A stretch of 64,000 nt of DNA from Pseudooceanicola marinus. Lineage in GTDB: Bacteria > Pseudomonadota > Alphaproteobacteria > Rhodobacterales > Rhodobacteraceae. Position numbers and translations under genes: made by a program. This document shows, one piece after another, positions 38,401 to 45,760 of the stretch. How positions within the stretch are numbered: the first letter of the stretch is position 1; every line of letters starts with the position of its first letter. The stretch spans positions 310,001 through 374,000 of the forward strand of contig NZ_PGTC01000017.1 in assembly GCF_002786295.1 (NCBI RefSeq), given 5' to 3'. A model generated the notes under the pieces. The model was not told the origin of the DNA. It saw only the letters and a list, made by a program, of their open reading frames with translations, and made no database searches.

Positions 38401-38767
38401 GAGGGCCGGGCGCCAGCCGCGTCGTCGCCTGGTTCAGCACCACGCGCGAGCCGCTCTCGGGCAGGATCATGTTCAGGTCGCGCACCCGCAGGCGCGGATG
38501 CCAGGCCTCCTCGAAGACCACAGACAATTTGCTGAAGGCGATCTCCAGCCCCGGCACCTGTGCCTCCAGCCGGGTCTCGATCCGCTCGCGCAGCCAGGGC
38601 GGCGCCACCAGCGGCTCGCCCCGCAGCAGGAAACGCAACCCGCCGAGCCCCGCGCCCAGCCCCGCCAGCAGCACCAGCAACAGCAGCACCCTGGCCAGGC
38701 GGCCCAGCACGCGATGGTGCCTCGGCCTGGCTGCCAGAGCCTGCGGCTGCGGCTTCAGCTTGTGCAT
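35444..38767 (-). CDS. AsmA/YhdP-like (DUF3971) envelope protein
   Basis: The 1107-residue protein has an N-terminal membrane anchor (about 22-46, VLLLLVLLAGLGAGLGGLRFLL) and then a very long region of alternating beta strands with repeated L-x-G and short amphipathic motifs, ending in an AsmA-type C-terminal block (about 950-1090, SLVLDLVPTGAPGTYDGSLRITDIRI and YMLNGIGALLTRKGEGLIGFNFDIDGP). AsmA/YhdP proteins form hydrophobic grooves bridging inner and outer membranes and are linked to phospholipid transport. The start at 38765-38767 (MHKLKPQPQ) precedes the anchor; an upstream extension would overlap the bcp promoter. It is divergent from bcp. Confidence 0.85.
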   Translation of the reverse strand: MHKLKPQPQALAARPRHHRVLGRLARVLLLLVLLAGLGAGLGGLRFLLRGEPLVAPPWLRERIETRLEAQVPGLEIAFSKLSVVFEEAWHPRLRVRDLNMILPESGSRVVLNQATTRLAPGPLLRGRLQPQEITVEGAQLRVRRNADGRFDLMSPDQGAEARERDIALVLAELKASLATRDLAALDRIEGLGLTLVYEDLRADRSWSVDGGRIVLDRDGAALVIRGDFSLLGGRSYATLIETSYTTRLDSNSGEFQLSVEDMPAEDLATQSPALAWLGVLRAPLSGALRLSLEEDGAVGPLYATLQIGRGVVRPSEGTRPIPFDSARSYFSFDPATQMLRFSELSVASPVVSLLAEGAFRLGTAPDGGVQMTGQLAAREIVADPADIFAAPLRLERAEADLRLRFDPFELTLGELILTEGAHVMRADGQLVADETGWSLGLEGALTAAGQDPEGGGGPGATLSPDDVLGFWPPAVADKSRDWVARNLLEARLTNLQFGLRAAQDAPPQIQLGFDFDDTTLIFMKTMPPLQQARGRAVLSNRRFAVQADAGHAEVPGGGRIDAAGSTFVVPNVRQKPADGELGLRLTGALGDMLTLLDRDPLNLLSKSGRSPDLAQGQARLAASLSLPLLKKVPLEAISLQYAGEVRDVESDTLAPGHMLRAPLLQVTGDNDHLRVAGQGTLDGVGFDGAWQTDIGPGSGPSTVAARLRLDAEGAEGLGLALPPGTLRGAAQADLSLELPRDAPMRFEIESDLAGLGLSVPSLGWSLPQAAKGTVRAEGEMGPDGVRVEAMRLEAPGLTLSGALTATQGGRLGAVRLDRLAVGRWLDVAAQVTPRGAGQAPGLAITGGRVDLTQRPDLPQGGGSGAMDVALDRLQFTDTLAVTGLRGALSAGGAARGQGRFRGRINGGAEVVAQLNGGRIRIEAADASAALADAGYLKRGNGGSLVLDLVPTGAPGTYDGSLRITDIRIQEAGAVAELLNALSIVGLLEQLSGPGILFGTVEAEFRLSPDRLTVTRASAVGASMGVSLDGIYDMAADQLQMQGVVSPLYMLNGIGALLTRKGEGLIGFNFDIDGPASAPRVRVNPLSIFTPAMFREIFRRPPPDPGAQ

Positions 38768-38845
38768 CGGGGTCCTGCGCCTCTTGGTGGATCGGCCGGG
38801 TTCGGGTGACGGGCGGATCGGGGCCGGGTTTTCGCACCCGGCACG

Positions 38846-38874
38846 TTTCATTCTGCTCTGCCTGCCGGTAATAG
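38846..38874 (+). promoter_or_regulatory. promoter of bcp
   Basis: TTTCAT (38846-38851), exactly 17 bp, TAATAG (38869-38874); predicted start near 38881, 29 nt before the bcp ATG with GAAAGGCC as ribosome site. Confidence 0.55.
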
Positions 38875-38909
38875 GGAAGGCAGCCCGACACGACAAGAAA
38901 GGCCAGGCC

Positions 38910-39377
38910 ATGTCTCAAGAACTCGACGGCAATAAAGCGCCGGATTTCACCCTTCCCCGCGCCGGTGGCGGCGAGGTGACCCTTTCGGCACTGCGTCCCG
39001 CGCCGGTGGTGCTGTTCTTCTACCCCAAGGACGACACCCCGGGCTGCACCACCGAAAACAAGGATTTCACCACCCTGGCGGATCAGTTCGAGGCGGCAGG
39101 CGTGAAGGTCTTGGGCGTCAGCAAGGACCCGGTCGCCAAGCACGAGAAGTTCCAGGCCAAGCATGAACTGGCGACCGAACTGCTGTCGGATGCCGAGGGC
39201 ACGGTCTGCGAGGACTACGGCGTCTGGAAGGAAAAGAAGATGTACGGCAAGACCTTCATGGGGATCGAGCGGACCACCGTGCTGATCGACGGCGAAGGCA
39301 CCGTGGTGCGCGTCTGGCCCAAGGTGAAGGTCGCCGGCCACGCCGAAGAGGTGCTGGCGGCGGCCAAGGCGCTGTGA
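38910..39377 (+). CDS. bcp: thioredoxin-dependent peroxiredoxin (Bcp/PrxQ)
   Basis: Bcp reduces hydroperoxides through a cysteine thiol. The 155-residue protein has the peroxidatic Cys46 in YPKDDTPGCTTE and the family block VLGVSKDPVAKHEKFQAKHEL. The usual resolving cysteine five residues after Cys46 is replaced by Lys51, but Cys100 (EGTVCEDYGVW) is present in the segment used by other PrxQ-type enzymes, so it may act as an alternative resolving residue. The ATG at 38910 sits just past a good promoter. Confidence 0.93.
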   Translation: MSQELDGNKAPDFTLPRAGGGEVTLSALRPAPVVLFFYPKDDTPGCTTENKDFTTLADQFEAAGVKVLGVSKDPVAKHEKFQAKHELATELLSDAEGTVCEDYGVWKEKKMYGKTFMGIERTTVLIDGEGTVVRVWPKVKVAGHAEEVLAAAKAL

Positions 39378-39395
39378 GCCGGGAGACGAGCTGAC

Positions 39396-39503
39396 GCGGG
39401 GGCCAGCAGCCCCCGCATAAGCGATCCAGCGCGGCCAGCCTCCGCGCAGGGCTTTCAGCGGGGGGGGCCAGCCCCCGCGCCCCGGGATATTTCCGGCCAA
39501 CAG
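39396..39503. repeat. intergenic repeat element, copy b
   Basis: A hairpin GCGGGGGC/GCCCCCGC (39396-39403 with 39409-39416) is followed by a second G-run/CCAGCCCCCGC block and then the core CCCGGGATATTTCCGGCCAACA (39481-39502), the reverse orientation of the 14174 copy. It lies between bcp and the DUF455 gene and may end bcp transcription. Confidence 0.55.
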
Positions 39504-39557
39504 ATGACAGGGGCGCCAGGCGCGGCTGCGGGCCGGGGCGCAGGATGGGACAGGACG

Positions 39558-40367
39558 ATGAAAACTCTTGCAGAGATGGCGGTCGAGGTGCTGACCACCG
39601 CCGATGGCCGGGAAAAGACCGCGTTGTCGCACCGGCACGCCGCCACCTGGTTTGCCGCGCGCGCCGCCGGGGAGGAGATCCCGATCGGCCAGGCCGCGCC
39701 GCCGCTGCGCCCCGCCCGGCCCGAAAAGCCCGCGCTGTTGGACCCGCGCGAGGTGCCCCGCCGCCGCCCAGGCAGCCCGCAGGGACGCATCGCCATCCTG
39801 CATGCCGTGGCCCATATCGAGCTGAACGCCGTGGACCTGCACTGGGACATGGTCGCGCGCTTCACCCACGTCCCCTTCCCCATCGGGTTCTACGACGACT
39901 GGGTGAAGTCGGCGGATGAGGAGTCGAAGCACTTCAACCTGATCTGCGACTGCCTGGAGAGCCTCGGCAGCCACTACGGCGCCCTGCCCGCCCATGCCGG
40001 CATGTGGCGCGCCGCCGAGGATACCGTCGACGACATCTACGGCCGCCTGGCCGTCGTGCCCATGGTGCTGGAGGCGCGCGGCCTGGATGTCACGCCCAAC
40101 ATGATCGAGGTCTTCCGCAAGGCGCAGCTGCAGAACGTCATCGACGCGCTGGAGGTGATCTATGCGGAGGAAGTGGGCCATGTCGCCTATGGGTCGAAAT
40201 GGTTCAACTTCCTCTGCGGTCGCGACGGGCTGGACCCGAAACCGAAATTCCACGAGCTCGTCCGCCACTATTTCCACGGCGCATTGAAGCCGCCCTTCAA
40301 CGAGGAAAAGCGCGCCGAAGCCGGGCTGCCGCCGGATTTCTACTGGCCACTGGCTGATCAGCTCTGA
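39558..40367 (+). CDS. DUF455 family ferritin-like protein
   Basis: The 269-residue protein has the DUF455/ferritin-like pattern of carboxylate and histidine ligands on helices: AVAHIELNAVDLHWD (about 94-108), SADEESKHFNLI (about 125-136) and IYAEEVGHVAYG (about 203-214), consistent with a di-iron site like that of MiaE-type tRNA hydroxylases. Function is otherwise unknown. The ATG at 39558 follows GGGACAGGACG. It lies between two repeat copies. Confidence 0.85.
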   Translation: MKTLAEMAVEVLTTADGREKTALSHRHAATWFAARAAGEEIPIGQAAPPLRPARPEKPALLDPREVPRRRPGSPQGRIAILHAVAHIELNAVDLHWDMVARFTHVPFPIGFYDDWVKSADEESKHFNLICDCLESLGSHYGALPAHAGMWRAAEDTVDDIYGRLAVVPMVLEARGLDVTPNMIEVFRKAQLQNVIDALEVIYAEEVGHVAYGSKWFNFLCGRDGLDPKPKFHELVRHYFHGALKPPFNEEKRAEAGLPPDFYWPLADQL

Positions 40368-40440
40368 TCCGGCACACCCCCGAAACAGGTGCGCACCCGG
40401 CGCCCCGGACAGCCCTGATCGCCTCCCAGACCCTTTCAAA

Positions 40441-40462
40441 AGAGTATTTTTCGGCAAACTAC
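40441..40462. repeat. intergenic repeat core, copy c
   Basis: AGAGTATTTTTCGGCAAACT (40441-40460) matches the repeat core in reverse orientation to the 14174 copy. Here the GC-rich arm is absent. It is followed by CCGCCAAGATCGGCGG, a small inverted repeat, upstream of the M23 peptidase gene. The rest of 40368-40614 has no other clear feature. Confidence 0.45.
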
Positions 40463-40614
40463 CGCCAAGATCGGCGGATTTTCCCTGCTTCCGAGGGGGG
40501 TGGGACCAAACACCTTGCCCGAGCGCAGACGCGCGGGTAACTGGGTTCAGGCGCCTGAGGTGGGGACCTCGCGACGGGCGCAAAAGGACGGGACAAAGAG
40601 GGATACGGGACCTC

Positions 40615-41940
40615 GTGAGAACCAAGCTAGAGATCCGCATGAGAGCGTTTCTGGAAAAGCATTTTCCGGAACGCAGGGTTTTTCTCCGCTCCGACGCGGA
40701 CACACGGTTCATCCGGCTGCGGCCGATGACCCAGATCATCGCCGCGGCGGGCGGGACCATGATCGTCTCCTGGACGATCATCGCCACCGCGATCCTGCTG
40801 ATGGACAGCATCGGATCGGGCAACTACCGCGAACAGGCGATGCGCGACCAGCAGACCTTCCGCGAAAGCCTGAACGCCATGGCCGCCGAACGCGACCTGC
40901 GCGAGCAGGAGGCGCTGGCGGCACAGGACCGGTTCAACACCGCGCTGGAACGGATCTCGGTCATGCAGACCGAACTGCTGCAATCGGAGGCGCGCCGTGG
41001 CGAGCTGGAGACCGGCATCGACGTGATCCAGTCCACCCTGCGCAAGACGCTGGATGAACGCGACGAGGTCCGCGCGGAACTGGCAGCCCTGCAAGCGCCG
41101 TCGGAAAACGGTGAGCGCGAAGCGCTGCCGGCTTATGCCGAAGACACGCTGAACGTGCTGACCGCCGCCCTGTCGGAAACCGCAGAGGAACGCGACGCCA
41201 CCGAACGCGGCGCCCAGGACGCCCTGGCCCAGGCCGACGAGATGGCAGAGCGCATCGCGCTGATGGAAGACCAGAACGACGCGATCTTCCGCCAGCTGGA
41301 AGAAGCCATGACCGTTTCGGTGGAGCCGCTGGACAAGATGTTCCGTGCCGCCGGCATGAACACCGACACCCTGATCGACCAGGTCCGCCGTGGCTATACC
41401 GGGCGCGGCGGGCCGCTGACGCCGATCTCCTTCTCGACCATGGGCGAGGTCTCCTCGCCCGACACCGAGCGCGCCAACGCCATCCTCGAACGGCTGGAAG
41501 AGCTGGACCTCTACCGCATCGCCGCCGAGAAAGCGCCCTTCGCGATGCCGGTGCATGGCCGCTTCCGCTACTCCTCGCAGTTCGGCACCCGCCGCGACCC
41601 GAAGACCGGCGGCATCCGCCAGCACTACGGCACCGACATGGCCGCCCCGGTGGGCACGCCCCTTTACGCCGCCGCCGATGGCGTCGTGACCCATGCCGGC
41701 TGGTCCTCGGGCTATGGCCGCCTGGTGAAGATCAAGCATGACTTTGGCATCGAGACCCGCTACGCCCATATGTCGCGCCTCGGTGTGAGCGTGGGAGAAA
41801 GAGTCTCGCGCGGGGAACGTATCGGTGATATGGGAGCTTCGGGACGCGTGACCGGCCCCCACCTTCACTATGAAATCCGTGTGGGTGGCAAACCCGTGAA
41901 CCCCATGAATTATATCAAGGCGGCAAGAGATGTTTTCTAA
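40615..41940 (+). CDS. membrane-anchored M23 metallopeptidase (LmdC-like, bactofilin partner)
   Basis: The 441-residue protein has a short cytoplasmic N-terminus, one membrane span (about 38-63, MTQIIAAAGGTMIVSWTIIATAILLM), a long coiled coil (about 75-240) and a C-terminal LytM/M23 domain. Zinc ligands are seen in RQHYGTDMAAP (His, Asp) and GPHLHYEIRV (HxH). It should cleave peptidoglycan cross-links from the periplasm. Its end overlaps the bactofilin start by 11 bp; bactofilin-M23 pairs shape cells in Helicobacter, Caulobacter relatives and Hyphomonas (LmdC). The start used is GTG at 40615; ATG at 40639 is an alternative and both precede the span. Confidence 0.88.
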   Translation: MRTKLEIRMRAFLEKHFPERRVFLRSDADTRFIRLRPMTQIIAAAGGTMIVSWTIIATAILLMDSIGSGNYREQAMRDQQTFRESLNAMAAERDLREQEALAAQDRFNTALERISVMQTELLQSEARRGELETGIDVIQSTLRKTLDERDEVRAELAALQAPSENGEREALPAYAEDTLNVLTAALSETAEERDATERGAQDALAQADEMAERIALMEDQNDAIFRQLEEAMTVSVEPLDKMFRAAGMNTDTLIDQVRRGYTGRGGPLTPISFSTMGEVSSPDTERANAILERLEELDLYRIAAEKAPFAMPVHGRFRYSSQFGTRRDPKTGGIRQHYGTDMAAPVGTPLYAAADGVVTHAGWSSGYGRLVKIKHDFGIETRYAHMSRLGVSVGERVSRGERIGDMGASGRVTGPHLHYEIRVGGKPVNPMNYIKAARDVF

Positions 41941-42442
41941 GAGCAAAATCAACGAACCGGGTCCCAAGACCGCAGAGAACAACGCTCCGGCAGCGGCGGC
42001 CGATGCGGCTCCGAAGTCCAAGCCCGCGCCCGATTTCAAGCCCTCCGCCCCCAAGGCGAAGCCGCCGGCGTCGGTGCTGTCCTCGGACCTGCACATCACC
42101 GGCAACCTGAAGACCACTGGCGACATCCAGGTCGAAGGCACCGTCGAAGGCGACATTCGCGCGCATCTGCTGACCGTCGGCGAAAGCGCCACGATCCGCG
42201 GTGAGGTGACCGCCGACGACGTGGTCATCAACGGCCGCATCATCGGTCGCGTGCGTGGCCTGAAGGTGCGCCTGACCTCGACCGCCCGTGTCGAAGGCGA
42301 CATCATCCACAAGACCATCGCGATCGAAAGCGGCGCCCATTTCGAAGGCTCCGTGCAGCGTCAGGACGATCCGCTGTCCTCCGGCACCAAGCAGCAGCAG
42401 GCCCCGGCCCGCAAGCCCGCCGCCCCGGCCTCCGAGGGCTGA
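41930..42442 (+). CDS. bactofilin
   Basis: Bactofilins polymerise into cytoskeletal filaments without nucleotides. The 170-residue protein has a disordered, Ala/Pro/Lys-rich N-terminus (about 1-48), then the beta-helical core (about 50-145: SSDLHITGNLKTTGDIQVEGTVEGDIRA, VTADDVVINGRIIGRVRG, ARVEGDIIHKTIAIESGAHFEGSV), then a short Gln/Pro/Ala tail. Its ATG lies inside the 3' end of the M23 peptidase gene (11-bp overlap, different frame), implying coupled translation. A strong terminator follows. Confidence 0.95.
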   Translation: MFSKSKINEPGPKTAENNAPAAAADAAPKSKPAPDFKPSAPKAKPPASVLSSDLHITGNLKTTGDIQVEGTVEGDIRAHLLTVGESATIRGEVTADDVVINGRIIGRVRGLKVRLTSTARVEGDIIHKTIAIESGAHFEGSVQRQDDPLSSGTKQQQAPARKPAAPASEG

Positions 42443-42474
42443 CCCCGCAAGGCCCGGACGGCCCCCAGATCCCG

Positions 42475-42507
42475 AAAGCCCCGGCGCGCCGCGACCGGGG
42501 CTTTTTG
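42475..42507 (+). terminator. terminator of the M23-bactofilin operon
   Basis: A 10-bp perfect stem (42475-42484 with 42495-42504) ends in TTTTTGTT, 32 bp past the bactofilin stop. Confidence 0.85.
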
Positions 42508-42613
42508 TTGTCCGACAGCGTGGGTGCGCCGCACCAACCGCACCGCGCAGACCTTGCGCAGGCGGATCACAGCCCTTACCTCTGAGCCATCCAGGACAGG
42601 AGACCCGTGCGCC

Positions 42614-42718
42614 ATGAACAAGACTTTCGCCGCCTTCACCCCTTCGGTTTCGCTGCGAGAAGTCCTGCACCATGCCTGCCTCCATCACCCTGTCCCGCCT
42701 GTCGGCCGCCACGCCTGA
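42614..42718 (+). CDS. possible 34-residue leader ORF overlapping the ABC-F start
   Basis: An ATG at 42614 opens 34 codons (MNKTFAAFTPSVSLREVLHH at the start) ending 47 bp inside the ABC-F gene in another frame. CAGGAG lies upstream at 42597-42602, though 11 bp away. ABC-F genes are often controlled by translated upstream ORFs, which makes this worth noting, but there is no stronger evidence that it is expressed. Confidence 0.3.
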   Translation: MNKTFAAFTPSVSLREVLHHACLHHPVPPVGRHA

Positions 42719-44258
42719 CGGCACCCCGCTTTTCACCGATCTCGATCTGACCTTCGGCCCCGAGCGCACCGGCATCGTCGGGCGCAACGGCACGGGCAAG
42801 AGCACGCTGCTGCGCCTCATCGCGGGCCAGCTCTCTCCCTCGGCCGGGCAGATCACCCAAACCGGCACCCTGGCCTACATGCGCCAGGACAGTATCGCGC
42901 GGCCCGATGAAACGGTGGCCGACCTGATGGGCGCCGCCCCTGCCCTGGCGTTGATCGACCGCGCCGAGGCCGGGCGGGCCAGCGCGGCCGAACTGGCCGA
43001 GGCGGACTGGACCCTGCCCGCGCGCCTGGACGCCGCACTGGACCGCTGCGGCCTGTCGGTGGCCCCGACCACGCCGCTGGCCCGTCTCTCGGGCGGGCAG
43101 CGCACACGGGCGGCGCTGGCCGCCCTGCTCCTCGCCGATCCGGACATGTTGTTGATGGACGAACCCACGAACAACCTGGACCGCGACGGGCGCCGTGCGG
43201 TGATCGCGCTGCTGCGGGACTGGACCGGCGGCGCCATCGTCGTCAGCCATGATCGGGAACTGCTGGAGGAGATGGACACCATCGTCGAGCTGACCTCGCT
43301 TGGCGCCACGCGCTATAGCGGGAGCTACAGCACCTATCGCGCCCAGAAGGCACAGGAGCTGGCAGCCGCGGAGCACGCATTGGCCCATGCCGAGAAGACC
43401 CGGGAGGAGACCGCGCGCCGGGCTCGCCAGGCGGCGGAGCGCAAGGCGCGGAAAGACGCCGCTGGCCGCCGGTCGCGCGCGCAAGGGGGCCAGCCGAAGA
43501 TCCTGCTGGACGCCGCGAAGGAACGTGCCGAGGCCTCTGGCGGCGTGGGCCACCGCCTGCGCGACGCCCGCCGAGACGCGGCAGAGGCAGCGCTTGCCGA
43601 CGCGCGCGCGCAGATCGAGGTTCTGACGCCACTGCGCATGCAAATCGCGCCCACGGGTCTGCCGGCGGGCAAGACCGTGCTGCATCTGGAGGGCGTCAGT
43701 GGCGGACCGGATCCCGCCGCCCCGGTGATCCACGACCTGTCCCTGACCCTGACCGGGCCCGAGCGGATCGCGGTCACCGGCCCGAACGGCAGCGGCAAGA
43801 CCACGCTGCTGCGCCTGATGACCGGCGCCCTGTTCCCGACGGCCGGCCGGGTCACGCTGGGCGTGTCCGCCTGGGCACTGCTGGATCAGAATGTGAGCTT
43901 CCTCGACGGGGATCAGTCCCTGCGCGACAGCTTCCGCTCCCTGAACCCCGGCGCGACGGTCCAGACGGCCCAGGCCGCGCTTGCCCGCTTCGGCTTTCGC
44001 GCCGAAGACGCGCGGCGATCAGCGGAGGCCCTCAGCGGCGGGGAGCGTCTGCGCGCGGGTCTGGGCTGCACCCTGGGCGGCTGTCCGCCGCCACAGCTGC
44101 TGCTGCTGGACGAACCGACGAACCATCTGGACCTGCCGGGGCTGGAAGCGCTGGAGGCAGCGCTGGAGAGCTACGACGGCGCGGTGGTCGCGATCAGCCA
44201 CGACAGGGCCTTCCTCGATGCGCTTCGCCCCGACCGGGTGATCTCGCTGGGTGACTGA
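42672..44258 (+). CDS. ABC-F family ATP-binding protein
   Basis: The 528-residue protein has two ATPase domains and no membrane spans. Walker A motifs are GRNGTGKST (about 38-46) and GPNGSGKTT (about 373-381), signatures LSGGQRTRAALAALLLADPD and LSGGERLRAGLGCTLGG, and Walker B LLMDEPTNNLD and LLLDEPTNHLD. A charged, Ala/Arg-rich linker (about 225-325) joins them, as in ABC-F translation factors that act in the ribosomal E site. It is closest in layout to Uup/YheS-like proteins of uncertain role. A short ORF overlaps its start. The region downstream is degenerate. Confidence 0.9.
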   Translation: MPASITLSRLSAATPDGTPLFTDLDLTFGPERTGIVGRNGTGKSTLLRLIAGQLSPSAGQITQTGTLAYMRQDSIARPDETVADLMGAAPALALIDRAEAGRASAAELAEADWTLPARLDAALDRCGLSVAPTTPLARLSGGQRTRAALAALLLADPDMLLMDEPTNNLDRDGRRAVIALLRDWTGGAIVVSHDRELLEEMDTIVELTSLGATRYSGSYSTYRAQKAQELAAAEHALAHAEKTREETARRARQAAERKARKDAAGRRSRAQGGQPKILLDAAKERAEASGGVGHRLRDARRDAAEAALADARAQIEVLTPLRMQIAPTGLPAGKTVLHLEGVSGGPDPAAPVIHDLSLTLTGPERIAVTGPNGSGKTTLLRLMTGALFPTAGRVTLGVSAWALLDQNVSFLDGDQSLRDSFRSLNPGATVQTAQAALARFGFRAEDARRSAEALSGGERLRAGLGCTLGGCPPPQLLLLDEPTNHLDLPGLEALEAALESYDGAVVAISHDRAFLDALRPDRVISLGD

Positions 44259-44941
44259 CCAACAGCGATCTCGTCCCGCCCAGATTTCAATCACCTCTAG
44301 CCTTCAACGGCGCGTCGGATCCCGGGCATCAGCCCGGGACCGCCCACAATGCCCCGTGGCCCAATGGAGCCTTAATGGGCAGCAGCCCCCGAGTTTACCA
44401 GCTTCACAGCCCATCGTTCTCAACAAGAAACCGAAGCTCCAACAGGATGAAAGCAATCAAAAAGACCCATCTCCCTCTCATGGCCCTCACCGCGGCCATG
44501 CGCATCGGTCGCTCCGACAGAGGTACCTCCGCCAGGTCACGCCCCAGGCGGCGCACGCCGCCGGCATTCACGCCCGAGGCATGTCGCGCCACACTGTCCT
44601 TTTCCAACGACGTCACCCGCAGCCCCGCCTGAGCGGCGGCCATGCCGACGGGACCGGCCCCGACGATGCCAAGGTCCTGACCTGAGACGCGGCGCCCTTC
44701 TGGCGTTGAACCACCATGCCGTCCCGGGTCCGGTCATACAGGCCTGACGGTTCGGCTGCCCGTCGACGGTGACCAGGTAGTCAAAGCAGACAGCCATCGT
44801 GCAATAGGGGCACGGCTTCACCTCCCCACGCGGCATGGTGCTGGGCGCCGACCTGGAGGTGCTGCTGGAAACCTTCGAAAGCTGCCTGGCCAGATAAGGT
44901 CATCAGGATCACCAGATGCCCGTATGTCATTGCCGAGGGGC
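44259..44941. other. degenerate region between the ABC-F and HNH genes
   Basis: These 680 bp hold no intact gene. After an 8-bp hairpin (44320-44327 with 44332-44339) without a T run, the minus strand contains a truncated flavin oxidoreductase N-terminus. Further left on the minus strand, 44690-44836 encodes a short cysteine-containing fragment (MPRGEVKPCPYCTMAV). Base composition around 44385-44470 is less GC-rich than its neighbours. The pattern suggests old deletions after insertion or gene loss. Confidence 0.6.
44448..44690 (-). pseudogene. FAD-dependent oxidoreductase (DAO-like) remnant
   Basis: Minus-strand translation gives the dinucleotide-binding sequence IVGAGPVGMAAAQAGLRV, then LEKD and the block HASGVNAGGVRRLGRDLAEV that follows the FAD motif in D-amino-acid-oxidase/sarcosine-oxidase-like proteins. 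After about 65 residues the homology stops and the frame runs into unrelated sequence. An intact enzyme would need about 370-430 residues, so this is a broken fragment. No start or ribosome site is evident. Confidence 0.7.
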
Positions 44942-45526
44942 TCAGGCGTCCAGTTCCGCGTCCCAGTAGAGGAAGTCCAGCCAGCTGTCGTGCAGGTGGT
45001 TGGGCGGGAACCGGCGGCCCATGTTGCGCAGCTCCTCCGCCGAGGGCGGGCGCGGCGGCTTGCGCAGGCTCATCCCCGCGCGACGCAACGATTTCGATCC
45101 CTTGCGCAGGTTGCAGGGCGCACAGGCGGCCACCACGTTTTCCCAGCTGGTGATCCCCCCCGAGGCGCGCGGCACCACGTGATCGAAGGTCAGATCCCCC
45201 TTCGCCCCGCAGTACTGGCAGCAGAATTCATCCCGCAGAAAAAGATTGAAGCGCGTGAAGGCCACGCGCTTCTGAGGTTTCACGTAATCTTTGAGGACGA
45301 CGACCGAGGGGATCCGTATCTCGGTACTGGGGCTATGCACCCAGGTGTCGTATTCGGCGACGATGTCGACCCGGTTCAGCCAGGCCGCCTTAACGGCCTC
45401 CTGCCAGGGCCACAGCGACAGCGGGTAATAGGAAAGGGGTCTGTAGTCCGCATTCAGCACCAGTGCCGGGTGCTGTTTCAGGAACGCCGGTTCCCGTACG
45501 AATTCGCGTCTGAAGTCTCCGTCCAT
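44942..45526 (-). CDS. HNH endonuclease
   Basis: The protein has a C-terminal HNH domain with CQYCGAKGDLTFDHVVPRASGG and WENVVAACAPCNLRKG, giving two CxxC zinc pairs and the catalytic histidine in FDHVVP. The N-terminal half (ALVLNADYRPLSYYPLSLWPWQEAVKA) is the conserved partner of this family, widespread as a single-copy gene in alphaproteobacteria; its role is unknown. The ATG at 45526 is used; GTG at 45532 with GGGAG upstream is equally plausible, and an ATG at 45565 is in frame. It is not part of an intron or prophage here. Confidence 0.88.
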   Translation of the reverse strand: MDGDFRREFVREPAFLKQHPALVLNADYRPLSYYPLSLWPWQEAVKAAWLNRVDIVAEYDTWVHSPSTEIRIPSVVVLKDYVKPQKRVAFTRFNLFLRDEFCCQYCGAKGDLTFDHVVPRASGGITSWENVVAACAPCNLRKGSKSLRRAGMSLRKPPRPPSAEELRNMGRRFPPNHLHDSWLDFLYWDAELDA

Positions 45527-45598
45527 CTTCACAAGTGCTCCCGCCCTGCCTGCCGTCTTCAGCACCAGAGCGGGGTTACCCGCCCCAGTCTTGAGTCA

Positions 45599-45626
45599 AC
45601 TATATATCGCGTCCAGAACCTGGCAA
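45599..45626 (-). promoter_or_regulatory. promoter of the HNH gene
   Basis: On the minus strand TTGCCA (45621-45626), 16 bp, TATAGT (45599-45604), predicting a start near 45592, about 65 nt before the gene. Confidence 0.5.
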
Positions 45627-45760
45627 GCCCCACGATCTGCAATTGACCTGCCTCTGCTCTACCGGGACTGCGTAACGCTGAAATGACAACCATGGGCGGT
45701 TATCCACAGGGTGGGCCTTTGGGCACTAGCCGGCGGCGCGGCGAGGGCTATCTTTGGGAC

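Noticed and set aside
44942-45526. The HNH gene as part of a homing intron, prophage or defence island.
   Set aside because: It belongs to a widespread single-copy chromosomal HNH family, has its own promoter and is not flanked by integrase, phage or restriction genes.
45700-45708. Perfect DnaA-box sequence TTATCCACA before the VOC gene.
   Set aside because: It is single, with no AT-rich region, no other boxes and no origin-type genes nearby. One chance match in 64 kb on two strands is roughly expected.
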